From assembly GCA_964528735.1 (NCBI GenBank), contig CAZGUV010000005.1, positions 1-58,546 on the forward strand: 58,546 nt of DNA, written 5' to 3'. Shown piece after piece: positions 43,737-52,228 of this stretch. Position 1 is the stretch's first letter; each line of letters opens with the position of its first letter. The DNA is from CAYNND01 sp964528735. GTDB taxonomy: Bacteria; Patescibacteriota; Minisyncoccia; Phycocordibacterales; UBA2100. The position numbers were made by a program, and so were the translations under genes. The notes beneath the pieces were generated by a model. The model was not told the origin of the DNA. It was given only the letters and a program-made list of their open reading frames with translations, and did no database searches.

Positions 43737-45175
43737 CACACACTCGTCTTGATCATGGCTCAATTCTCATCCATTGCCTTCTCTTTTCTGCCATTGCAGG
43801 GTACATCATCGCTGGACTCGTCACCTCAATACAGGTGCATCTAAAGGCAGGAAGAAATGCGATTATCCGAGAACGAGCTCTCCAGATTGCTGAGTCGGGT
43901 AATGAGTACTACCGCTGGCACCTCGCGCACGCTCCAACTGATTTCAAAGACGGCACGAACTCAAGTGGGCCGTATGACCACACTGTAAAAGATAAATTTG
44001 ATAACCCTGCAGGGACATTTTCGCTTACCATTACCCCTCCGGTAACTGGTTCAACGGTTGTCTCAGTAAAATCAAAAGGAACCATTACAGGACAACCAAC
44101 ACTCGATAGAACAATTACTACACGACTCGCAAAACCATCGATTGCAAAATTTGCAACGGTGACGAACGCACCCGCAATTCGCTTTGGTGAGGGGACGATT
44201 ATACATGGTCCCGTGCACTCAAACGGAGGTATCCGTTTTGACGGTACAGCGTATAACATTGTTTCAAGTTCATTAACATCGTATGACGACCCTGATCACT
44301 CAGGAGGCAGCGAGTATTCGGTGCACACGCACTTAACCACAACTGACCCGCAACCACCAACAGCACTCCCTGCACGAACTGATGTGTTCGCCGCAGGCAG
44401 ACAGCTCGGTGTTCCGTCTGTCGATTTTTCTGGTATAACCGCTGACCTCGCAACCATGCTCAGCCAGGCACAGTCGTCAGGATTCTACCGAACTTCATCA
44501 GGAGCTCTCGGCTACGAATTAGTACTTAAGACCAACGATACGTTTGACCTATACCGAGTAAACAGCACAACAAGTATCCCGAGTGGATGCACAAATACGC
44601 AAAGCGAGACCGGATGGGGCACGTGGGGGGTAAACACGCGCACACTGCTCGGAACATATTCATTCCCAAGCAATGGTCTTCTATTTTTTGAAGATCATGT
44701 GTACGTACGCGGGCAAATAAATACTGCAAAAATTATGATAATCGCAGCGCGCCTCCCGGATAGTGAATCGACTCGGAGAAATATATCTATCACAAACGAC
44801 ATTTTATATACAAACTATGACGGACAGGATGTGATAGGACTCATCGCACAGAACAACGTCAATATTGGCATGGCGAGTGAGGATGACCTCCGCATAGATG
44901 CCGCACTCATCGCACAACAAGGTCGCGTCGGAAGATATTACTACCCTAGTCCAAGTGGTGGCTCAAACCGATGCAGCCCATACCATGAGCGTGCAACACT
45001 CACCCTATGGGGAATGATTGCTACAAATGGCCGATATGGCTTTGCGTGGACCGATGGTAACGGATATGACACCCGTACAATTTCATACGATGGGAGCCTC
45101 TTGTACAACCCACCTCCGAGCACACCCCTTACATCAGACCAGTATTTCCCACTCTCATGGGAAGAGATTGAGTAA
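43733..45175 (+). CDS. Prepilin-like protein, PilX/GspK-like
   Basis: Protein of 480 residues starting with an ATGA overlap to the previous pilin gene. The hydrophobic N-terminus DHG|SILIHCLLFSAIAGYIIAGL follows the PilX pattern (G then S, hydrophobic, no Glu at +5). Thereafter RERALQIAESGNEYYRWHL, a typical PilX continuation, and a large beta-helix-like or beta-rich domain of unknown fold, with repeated HGPVHSNGGIRFDG and NISITNDILYTNYDG segments reminiscent of a right-handed beta helix. It probably completes a minor-pilin tip complex with the two preceding proteins. Ends 5 nt from the convergent pilC stop. Confidence 0.85.
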   Translation: MTHTRLDHGSILIHCLLFSAIAGYIIAGLVTSIQVHLKAGRNAIIRERALQIAESGNEYYRWHLAHAPTDFKDGTNSSGPYDHTVKDKFDNPAGTFSLTITPPVTGSTVVSVKSKGTITGQPTLDRTITTRLAKPSIAKFATVTNAPAIRFGEGTIIHGPVHSNGGIRFDGTAYNIVSSSLTSYDDPDHSGGSEYSVHTHLTTTDPQPPTALPARTDVFAAGRQLGVPSVDFSGITADLATMLSQAQSSGFYRTSSGALGYELVLKTNDTFDLYRVNSTTSIPSGCTNTQSETGWGTWGVNTRTLLGTYSFPSNGLLFFEDHVYVRGQINTAKIMIIAARLPDSESTRRNISITNDILYTNYDGQDVIGLIAQNNVNIGMASEDDLRIDAALIAQQGRVGRYYYPSPSGGSNRCSPYHERATLTLWGMIATNGRYGFAWTDGNGYDTRTISYDGSLLYNPPPSTPLTSDQYFPLSWEEIE

Positions 45176-45179
45176 GCAC

Positions 45180-46394
45180 CTATACACTTTGTGTAATGCC
45201 GTAAATTGGACTGATAATCGCAACGGCGAAAACACCAACCCCTCCTCCTATGAACAGCATCAGGAGTGGCTCGATTATTGTTGACATATTTTTTGTCTTT
45301 TGTTCGACTTCATCTTCGTAGAATGAAGCAATCTTTTGGAGCATCTCAGCAATTGAGCCAGTTTCTTCACCTACAGAAATCATTTCTCCAAAGAGCATCG
45401 GAAAGATTGATTCTTTAGACGTAAAGGTGCTCGAGAGTGGTTGTCCTTTCGTAACTGCATCCTCAGCCTTTGCAATATCTGCTCGAAAGTATGTATTCTG
45501 TACGACTTCTTTTGTGATAGAAAGTGAACGTATAATATCAACGCCTGCCGCAGAAAGTGACGCGAGTGTTCGAGCTGCACGGGCAGTATTCACCTCTTTA
45601 ACCATAGGGCCTATGATTGGAAAATAGAGGAATATAAAGTCGGATGCGCGCTTTCCACGCTCTGTATTAAACATAAAATAGACGCAAACAATAAACCCAG
45701 CGACTCCCGCGATAACATAAAAAGTATTATTGACGAGCGCATCACTGATGGCGAGAAGTACTTTTGTCATTGCAGGCAATTGTGCGCCTGCTTCGTCAAA
45801 TGTTTTCTTCAAGCTCGGTACAACTTGTGTCATCATCATATATGCAACACCTACCATCGCGATAAGCACAACCGATGGGTACATAAGTGCACCGCGCACT
45901 TGTTTTTTTATCTTATAGGTTCTGTCCATCTGCTCTGCAATATTCTGAAGTGCAGATGCAAGATTACCGCTCTCTTCACCCGCCTTTGTCATCGCAATAA
46001 ATAACGCAGAAAATACTTTGGGAAATTTCATCAATGCGTCGTGGAAGGTAGAACCTTTCCGCACCTCATCTCCGACAACTGACAAAATGCTTTTTAGCTT
46101 ATCGTTACCTGTCTGACGTTCTGAGATTGAGAGCGCTCGGGACAGAGGAAGCCCTGCAGTCAACATTGATGCAAGTGTCCGCGCAAAAATAACTTTCTCA
46201 TAGGGACCAACAGTTGAAATGACACTCGACCATTTTTTGAATTTTGTCTGCCACGTATCACCTGGGGCACTGATTGATATGATCTTCCCTCCCTCCTCAC
46301 GCACTTTTTGATAAACGGAGAAACGATCTGGCACATCAAGTGTCGCGCTGTATCGCGCACCATCCTTTTCGGCAACGTACGAGAACTCAACCAT
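45180..46394 (-). CDS. pilC: Type IV pilus/type II secretion inner-membrane protein PilC (GspF)
   Basis: About 404 residues from ATG 46394 (MVEFSYVAEKDGARY), TATACT ending 6 nt upstream. Two T2SSF domains, each with a helical cytosolic part and a membrane helix: FARTLASMLTAGLPLSRAL ... LIAMTKAGEESGNLASAL and ARTLASLSAAGVDIIRSL ... MISVGEETGSIAEML, plus a final hydrophobic helix (EPLLMLFIGGGVGVFAVAII). PilC is the membrane platform that couples the PilB motor to pilin insertion. The gene follows pilB on the minus strand and is convergent with the pilin operon. Confidence 0.94.
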   Translation of the reverse strand: MVEFSYVAEKDGARYSATLDVPDRFSVYQKVREEGGKIISISAPGDTWQTKFKKWSSVISTVGPYEKVIFARTLASMLTAGLPLSRALSISERQTGNDKLKSILSVVGDEVRKGSTFHDALMKFPKVFSALFIAMTKAGEESGNLASALQNIAEQMDRTYKIKKQVRGALMYPSVVLIAMVGVAYMMMTQVVPSLKKTFDEAGAQLPAMTKVLLAISDALVNNTFYVIAGVAGFIVCVYFMFNTERGKRASDFIFLYFPIIGPMVKEVNTARAARTLASLSAAGVDIIRSLSITKEVVQNTYFRADIAKAEDAVTKGQPLSSTFTSKESIFPMLFGEMISVGEETGSIAEMLQKIASFYEDEVEQKTKNMSTIIEPLLMLFIGGGVGVFAVAIISPIYGITQSV

Positions 46395-46445
46395 GCACTG
46401 AGTATACGCTATTTTTTGTCGACGAATGTAGCCTATGCACAACAC

Positions 46446-48084
46446 TTACTCACTAATGACGCGTAGCACCTCTTCGAGTGTCGTGATGCCTGCAGCTGNN
46501 NNNNNNNNCCTCAATGATTGATTTGCGTCCTGCGTAGCCTGTCTCATTTTCTGGAGATTTTATGGCAAGACCGAATGGAATATCTTTCATTGCCATCTCT
46601 TGCGGTATAATTTTTTCTTCCTTAAGCGTTCTGAGCACGAGACCCAAATTTGCCTGCTTCTCAAGCGACGCAATAGTTGTGAGAGGAACGGTCTTACTAT
46701 CATGCACCTTATACAGCTGGCGAACGAGACGCTGCGCAATAATCACCTGAATGGTCGACACAAGCAAAAATGGCTCAATACCCATATCAATCATACGTGG
46801 TATTGCTCCTGCTGCTGAGTTTGTGTGAAGTGTCGCAAGCACAAGGTGTCCAGTGAGTGCAGCGTTTATTGCAAGACTTGCTGTTTCCTTGTCTCGAATC
46901 TCTCCGACCATAATAATATCAGGGTCTTGTCGCATCAATGTCCGGAGACCTGCAGAAAATGTAAGACCAATTTCAGGACGTACCTGTGTCTGATTTATCC
47001 GTGCCATTTGGTATTCGACTGGATCTTCAATTGTTGAGATATTCACATCTGTCGTATTGAGAATGTCCAAAATTGTATACAGAGTTGTCGTCTTTCCAGA
47101 ACCTGTCGGCCCGGTAATCAAGATAATACCGGTGCTTTTTCGAAGAGCGCTGTGAACACGCTCCAAAGAAACCCCGTGAAAGCCGAGGCTTTCCAATGAG
47201 AATCCTCCCCCGCCCTCTCTGAGAAGACGCATCACTATTTTTTCGCCATAATGAGTTGGAAGGGTTGAAACACGGAATGCAACTTTTTCGCCACCAGTGT
47301 CAATCTTAAAACGTCCGTCTTGAGGAAGACGCTTTTCGTCGAGGCGCATGTTTGAAAGTACTTTGACTCGTGCAACAACAGAAGGACCGGTTGCCTTGGG
47401 CAGAGTCATTGCATCATGCAACAAACCATCAATACGATAACGAACCAGGAGCATTTCCTCATGGTGTTCAATGTGAATATCAGATGCGCCTTGTGAGACT
47501 GCGTGTTTGAGGAGAGCGTCCACAACCTTGACCGCTGGAATCTGGTCAGCAAGCGCACGTGCAGCATCTTCTTCTGACATGCCGTCAGTTGTAGTATCCG
47601 TACCAATATTTTGCGCCTCCTTATCAATCAAATCTCCAAGATCCGCCTTAAGTGAGCGCTGATAGAGCTTTAGCGCAGACTTAATTGAAGCCATGTCTGT
47701 TAATCGAGTCACGATCTTAAAACCGGTTTTCTTTTTTATGAAGTCGATTGAACGAAGATCTTCAGCATCGAGCATTGCAACTGTTAGTTCTTCGTCATTC
47801 TGTTCGTATGCAACAACATTGTTGTGCCGAGCGACTGGCTCAGGGATAAGCGCAAGGATTTCGTAAGGTATTTTTTTCTCGACAAGAGATACGAACGGTA
47901 TTCCCGTAATATGTGAGTATGCTTTTCGTAAATCGGTATCTTTAACCTCACCGTGCTCAACAAGCACATCACCTATATCTTTTGCTTTGAGCTTTGCTTC
48001 TTCGAGGAGCTGATCAAATGTCTCCTTCTTGACCAAAGAGCTTTCAGCAAGAAATGATTTGAGAGCATCCTCTGCGATATGCAT
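46446..48084 (-). CDS. pilB: Type IV pilus assembly ATPase PilB (GspE), interrupted by a scaffold gap
   Basis: About 545 residues. N-terminal MshEN/GspE_N domain (MHIAEDALKSFLAESSL ... RKAYSHITGIPFVSL), then the secretion ATPase: Walker A ITGPTGSGKTTTLYTIL, the Asp box (MRQDPDIIMVGEIRDKETA) and the His box (GHLVLATLHTNSA). The C-terminus ends GYAGRKSIIE before ten N (46499-46508). Beyond the gap, the frame that makes sense is AAGITTLEEVLRVISE with a TAA at 46446-46448, the normal PilB end; it is one base out of phase with the upstream part, so the true gap length is not exactly ten. TATACT ends 6 nt before the ATG. Confidence 0.94.
46499..46508. other. Assembly gap of ten N inside pilB
   Basis: Ten N near the 3' end of pilB. 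The reading frames on the two sides differ by one base, so the gap is a placeholder length (for example 9 or 12 and so on would restore the frame). Confidence 0.99.
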
Positions 48085-48148
48085 ACAGATAGTATACCAA
48101 AGAATGTCACTCCTCTGTGTATAAAATTGATTATGGTAATGTTACTGG

Positions 48149-48901
48149 ATGACACGCCTCGCAGGCATCACCTTCATCAAGACACTGCTGTCAGTGTGTA
48201 TGTTTGGCCTGTATCTTTTGGCACTCATCATGCTTACATACATATGGAATATACCTTTTCGATATGATGTACTTTTCGTTGCTGCTGTCGGGATGCAGAT
48301 TGTGCTCATTGCCCGCAAGCTCGAACACCGAGAAGAGGTCTATGCGATCACCCTCTTCCACTTACTTGGTACATGTATGGAATTATTTAAGACGAGTGTC
48401 GGATCATGGTCATACAGTGACGTTGGTTTCTTTTCTATTGGGGCAGTTCCATTGTTTGCTGGATTTATGTATGCATCGGTGGGGTCAGCAATTGCGCGTG
48501 GTATACGTCTTTTCCGTGTACATTTCACAAATCTCCCTGGAACGGCTTCCTTGCTCCTTCTCGGTGGGCTTATATACATGAACTTTTTTACTCATCACTA
48601 CATGTACGACATCCGTTATATCTTGCTCGCATACGCAGGAGTATTACTGTATAAAACTCATGCCCATATCACCGTTGGGGCACGAGTGTTTCGTGTACAC
48701 TTTCTTGCCGTTGCTCTGTGTATTGCTACCTGCATTTGGATTGCAGAGAATGTCGCAACATACGCACACATTTGGCGCTATCCGCACCAGATACTCGCAT
48801 GGAGACCGGTGCATTTAGAGAAAATCACCTCTTGGTTTCTGTTGATGCTCGTGAGTTTCACTCTCGTTATCTCAGTTCGAAAGCACCCTCATTCATTGTG
48901 A
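48149..48901 (+). CDS. DUF817-family membrane protein
   Basis: Protein of 250 residues, start ATG 48149 with TAATGT 6 nt upstream. Seven or so membrane helices and the conserved family blocks LEHREEVYAITLFHLLGTCM, ELFKTSVGSWSYSD, GAVPLFAGFMYASVGSAIAR, NFFTHHYMYDIR, WIAENVATYAHIWRYP and ITSWFLLMLVSFTLV. DUF817 (YoaT-like) is widespread but uncharacterised. Polar residues (Glu, His, Trp, Tyr) inside helices suggest a catalytic or binding role rather than simple anchoring. Its 3' end overlaps the convergent deaminase-like gene by 13 nt. Confidence 0.85.
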   Translation: MTRLAGITFIKTLLSVCMFGLYLLALIMLTYIWNIPFRYDVLFVAAVGMQIVLIARKLEHREEVYAITLFHLLGTCMELFKTSVGSWSYSDVGFFSIGAVPLFAGFMYASVGSAIARGIRLFRVHFTNLPGTASLLLLGGLIYMNFFTHHYMYDIRYILLAYAGVLLYKTHAHITVGARVFRVHFLAVALCIATCIWIAENVATYAHIWRYPHQILAWRPVHLEKITSWFLLMLVSFTLVISVRKHPHSL

Positions 48902-49605
48902 CGATGCTCACGTAGTAAATCATGCACCGTCTTAGCACTCTTGCTTCCCGGGAAAGGTATCATCGGCGCTGTATGAAAATTTGTTTTGATTGCCAATCCA
49001 TGCGCAGAGTTTCCAATACCAATAAGTATCGGGAAATTTTTTGTCTTTCTCCAGCGATTGTATCTTTTTTCGTATGATACATCAGAGTCTTCCGAGGCGC
49101 GCTCTGGCTCAGGGTAGAGATATTTTAGTAACCGTCTGAATAATCGAACACACTTTTCACACATACACGGTGTACCTTCGGGCAAAGTATCTATTGATAT
49201 GGATCTCGGTAGCACGACCTCATCATCTCCAGAGTTTGGATGTCGAGCGATGAGCGCAAGCGACTGAATTTTTGGAAAGGGTTCTCGACGAGCATCATAT
49301 ACTCGCTTCAGACGCACCAAATCTTCTGCAAGCACTCGCTCTGCATGATGCCCTGCGGTATTTTCTGCCACAAATATAGTTGAGACACCTTTGAGCTTAA
49401 GTGCGACCGCGACGTGCAATTTTTCGTTTCTTCTCTCTCCATGGGCCGGATGTCTTACGCTCATCGTCTCAAGAGTTGAGCGAGCTCGAAGATATGTCAT
49501 CTGATGTCGCCTTCTTAGTGTTTCAACGGGGCGAATGTGGATTTTGACATGTGGTTTCTCAAGCACTGGGGCTTGCCGTACATTAGATGCTAAACGCTCA
49601 TCCAT
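48889..49605 (-). CDS. Cytidine-deaminase-like fold protein, divergent
   Basis: About 238 residues from ATG 49605 (MDERLASNVRQAP), TACAAT 8 nt upstream. The middle carries AENTAGHHAERVLAEDL and, about 65 residues later, GTPCMCEKCVRLFRRLLKY. This matches the zinc-deaminase signature [HC]AE ... CxxC, where His and two Cys bind zinc and Glu is the proton shuttle. The spacing and the following helix fit the superfamily, but the flanks do not look like CDA, CDD or dCMP deaminase. Extra N- and C-terminal parts (including FPGSKSAKTVHDLLREH) are unique. Substrate unknown; could be free nucleotide, tRNA or another base. Confidence 0.65.
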   Translation of the reverse strand: MDERLASNVRQAPVLEKPHVKIHIRPVETLRRRHQMTYLRARSTLETMSVRHPAHGERRNEKLHVAVALKLKGVSTIFVAENTAGHHAERVLAEDLVRLKRVYDARREPFPKIQSLALIARHPNSGDDEVVLPRSISIDTLPEGTPCMCEKCVRLFRRLLKYLYPEPERASEDSDVSYEKRYNRWRKTKNFPILIGIGNSAHGLAIKTNFHTAPMIPFPGSKSAKTVHDLLREHRHNE

Positions 49606-49635
49606 AGAGCATCTATTGTACACAGAAACTTCTGC

Positions 49636-49664
49636 TTGCGATGCCCATAACCACATGCTACTAT
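49636..49664 (+). promoter_or_regulatory. nusA promoter
   Basis: TTGCGA (49636-49641), 17-nt spacer, TACTAT (49659-49664). Transcription should start near 49671, leaving a leader of about 50 nt, unlike the leaderless genes. Confidence 0.55.
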
Positions 49665-49677
49665 ATGACTACTGTAT

Positions 49678-49700
49678 GGTCCCGCTGGGGGCCGTTTTTA
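49678..49700 (+). terminator. Terminator-like hairpin in the nusA leader (possible attenuator)
   Basis: GGTCCC/GGGGCC stem with a short loop (49678-49693) directly followed by GTTTTTA. It lies about 20 nt upstream of the nusA ATG and just after the predicted start site, so it could terminate the nusA transcript early. Confidence 0.5.
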
Positions 49701-49719
49701 TTGGTTAATTGAGAACAGT

Positions 49720-50877
49720 ATGGCATTACTTGATATAAAATCGCTAAACATAGCCCTTGATGAACTCGAGAGCGAGCGTGGTATACCCCGCGCTAAAGTC
49801 ATCGAAGCTATCGAAACAGCTCTTGGTGCAGCGTATAAAAAAGAGTACGGAGAGAAGGGGCAAATTGTACGTTCTCATTTCAACCCGCAATCAGGAGATG
49901 TAGAATTTTATCAAGTCAAAATTGTTGTCGACTCTACTCTTGTTCGTATGGAGGAAGAGCCTGTCGATGAAAACGATGACCGAACAAAATTCAACGACGA
50001 GCACCATATTCTTATCGAAAACGCGCGTCTTATGAAACGAGGCGTCCAGCTCGATGAAGAAATCACGTTCCCACTTGAAACGCGAGAAGACTTTGGTCGT
50101 ATTGCTGCACAAACTGCGAAGCAAGTAATCATCCAAAAGATCCGCGAGGCAGAACGTTCATCAATTATTACAGAGTACGGAGAGCGACAGGGTGAGATTG
50201 TTACTGGTCACGTCCAAAGATTTGAACGTGGTTCACTCTATGTAGACCTCGGTCGCGCTACTGCGGTGATGCCGTACGAAGACCAGATTCCAGGAGAGCG
50301 CTACCGACAAGGCGAGCGTGTCCGTGCACTTCTTGTGCATGTTGATGAGAACGCACGAGGTTCATTCTTGAAACTATCTCGTTCTGCACCACAATTTTTG
50401 ACTGCACTCTTTGCAACAGAAGTCCCGGAGCTAAAAAACGAACTCGTGACAGTAAAGGCTGTTGCGCGCGAAGCAGGTTCACGTTCAAAAATTGCAGTCT
50501 ACGCAAGTGATTCGCATATTGACCCAGTTGGAGCATTGGTAGGACAGCGTGGTGTCCGTGTTTCAACGGTTATGAGTGAACTTGGAGGTGAAAAAATTGA
50601 TGTGATTGAGTGGTCAGAAGACCCTGCACTCTTTATTGAAGATGCGCTTTCACCAGCCCAAGTGCTCTCAGTAGAACTCGATGAAGAAAACCGAACTGCA
50701 TCGGTTACTGTTTCGGAGGACCAACAATCACTCGCAATTGGACGAGGTGGACAAAACGTTCGACTTGCAGTGAAGCTTACCGGCTGGAAGATTGATATCC
50801 ACTCTGTTGGCGGCTCACCTGAAGAGAATGAGGGCGAAACTGATGTAGAATCAGGGGATGAGCCAGAAGCTAAATAA
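49720..50877 (+). CDS. nusA: Transcription termination/antitermination factor NusA
   Basis: Protein of 385 residues. N-terminal RNA-polymerase-binding domain (MALLDIKSLNIALDELESER ... AYKKEYG), S1 domain (GEIVTGHVQRFERGSLYVDLG), and tandem KH domains including VGALVGQRGVRVSTVMSELGGEKIDVIEW and LAIGRGGQNVRLAVKLTGWKIDI. The C-terminal acidic tail (EENEGETDVESGDEPEAK) replaces the AR repeats of E. coli NusA. NusA modulates pausing and termination. It is followed 5 nt later by ppaC. A terminator-like hairpin in its leader suggests autoregulation. Confidence 0.97.
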   Translation: MALLDIKSLNIALDELESERGIPRAKVIEAIETALGAAYKKEYGEKGQIVRSHFNPQSGDVEFYQVKIVVDSTLVRMEEEPVDENDDRTKFNDEHHILIENARLMKRGVQLDEEITFPLETREDFGRIAAQTAKQVIIQKIREAERSSIITEYGERQGEIVTGHVQRFERGSLYVDLGRATAVMPYEDQIPGERYRQGERVRALLVHVDENARGSFLKLSRSAPQFLTALFATEVPELKNELVTVKAVAREAGSRSKIAVYASDSHIDPVGALVGQRGVRVSTVMSELGGEKIDVIEWSEDPALFIEDALSPAQVLSVELDEENRTASVTVSEDQQSLAIGRGGQNVRLAVKLTGWKIDIHSVGGSPEENEGETDVESGDEPEAK

Positions 50878-50882
50878 GTCGT

Positions 50883-51803
50883 ATGCATAAAGTCTTTGGG
50901 CACAAAGCGCCTGACACAGATGCAACATGCTCTGCACTTGTGTGGGCGTGGTACTTACAAACCCATACCACATACAAAGCTCAACCCTATGTGCTCGGTA
51001 CGCTCAATAACGAGACGCTTTTTGTCTTGAAATACTGGAATGTGCAACAGCCTGAAATTCTTGAGAGTATTTCTTCAGATGACACAGTCTCCATCGTTGA
51101 TACGAACAACCCACAAGAGCTCTTTGAAAATGTCACCGACGCAACGATTGTTCACATTGTTGACCACCACAAACTTGTCGGTGGATTGTCGACAAAAAAG
51201 CCTGTTGAGGTCGTTATGCGCCCACTCGCATCTACAGTGAGCGTTATCCATGACTACATACGCGAACACGCAGCAACAATGCCGCGCGAAATGAAAGGGC
51301 TTGTACTTTCTGGGATTATATCTGACACGCTCGCATTCCGAAGCCCAACAACCACACCTCATGATAAAGCGCTCGCAGAGGCACTCGCATCAGAACTATC
51401 GGTGTCTATCGACGAATACGCGCAGAAGATGTTTGAGGCAAAGTCAGATATCAGCGATTTCTCTGACGACGCACTTATCAAGCTCGATAGTAAAAAATTT
51501 GCGGTTGGATCGATTAACTGTCGTGTCTCTGTTCTTGAAACTGCTGCGCCACAACTGGTACTCAAGCGCAAAGATGCCCTTATTACCGCAATGCAAAATC
51601 TCACCAGCGAGGAGAGTGACGTCGATGAGGTGATTCTTTTTGTTGTCGATATTCTGAACGAGTCTGCGACAGTTATCATCCAGAACGATCGCGTGCGAAC
51701 TATTGTTGAGAAGTCATTTGGCGTTGCAACAAAAGGAGACACTCATATACTCCCCGGGATTGTCTCACGTAAGGCACAAATTGTCCCTGTACTCACCATA
51801 TAA
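50883..51803 (+). CDS. ppaC: Manganese-dependent inorganic pyrophosphatase (family II)
   Basis: Protein of 306 residues. DHH motifs: FGHKAPDTDATCSA (motif I), DDTVSIVDTNNPQE (II), HIVDHHKLVGG (III, DHH), and the C-terminal DHHA2 domain ending LPGIVSRKAQIVPVL (SRKxQ substrate-binding motif). It hydrolyses pyrophosphate to drive biosynthetic reactions. Its ATG is 5 nt after the nusA stop, so the two form one operon. Family II enzymes are usually cytosolic and Mn-dependent. Confidence 0.95.
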   Translation: MHKVFGHKAPDTDATCSALVWAWYLQTHTTYKAQPYVLGTLNNETLFVLKYWNVQQPEILESISSDDTVSIVDTNNPQELFENVTDATIVHIVDHHKLVGGLSTKKPVEVVMRPLASTVSVIHDYIREHAATMPREMKGLVLSGIISDTLAFRSPTTTPHDKALAEALASELSVSIDEYAQKMFEAKSDISDFSDDALIKLDSKKFAVGSINCRVSVLETAAPQLVLKRKDALITAMQNLTSEESDVDEVILFVVDILNESATVIIQNDRVRTIVEKSFGVATKGDTHILPGIVSRKAQIVPVLTI

Positions 51804-51881
51804 GGTGTGCGCAACATATTTGCGCTTTCTTTGGACCTCAGTACACTGAGATAGAAGCATTTAGTATCTAAATACACATTT

Positions 51882-52163
51882 ATGGCAGATGAAATGACAC
51901 AACCGAGCACCCCAACACCGACCCCTAAGTATGGCGTCATGATTGGTGCAGGTATTGTTCTTGTTGTACTTATTCTCGGTGGTCTATTCATATGGGGTAA
52001 ATCAGTCACCCCACAACAAGAATTGGATGTTGAAGACGCAGCACCAACTTTTGAGGTTACTACTTCTCACGTAGAAGAGCCGAACCTCGAGTTTGATGAG
52101 CTTCCAGAAGTCCCAGAAGATGCCCCTATCATCGAAGAGCTCGAAGAAGATACATTCCAGTAA
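51882..52163 (+). CDS. Small single-pass membrane protein with acidic tail
   Basis: Protein of 93 residues. Pro/Thr-rich N-terminus (EMTQPSTPTPTPKYG), one membrane helix (about residues 17-39), then a Glu/Pro-rich acidic external tail (EEPNLEFDELPEVPEDAPII). Low complexity on both sides and no motif. Likely an envelope-anchored acidic peptide. It is closed by a strong terminator. A small inverted repeat (CTCAGTACACTGAG, 51836-51849) lies upstream. Confidence 0.65.
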   Translation: MADEMTQPSTPTPTPKYGVMIGAGIVLVVLILGGLFIWGKSVTPQQELDVEDAAPTFEVTTSHVEEPNLEFDELPEVPEDAPIIEELEEDTFQ

Positions 52164-52166
52164 CAC

Positions 52167-52194
52167 AAAATGGCGCCCACGGGGCGCCATTTTT
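52167..52194 (+). terminator. Intrinsic terminator after the small membrane protein gene
   Basis: Long stem AAAATGGCGCCC/GGGCGCCATTTT with a short loop and T tract, 3 nt past the stop. Confidence 0.9.
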
Positions 52195-52228
52195 TGCTCA
52201 TTACCACTACATCTGATAGAGTGCTGCG

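Noticed and set aside
51836..51849. Small inverted repeat CTCAGTACACTGAG upstream of the 93-residue gene
   Set aside because: Short stem without a U tract; no evidence of function.
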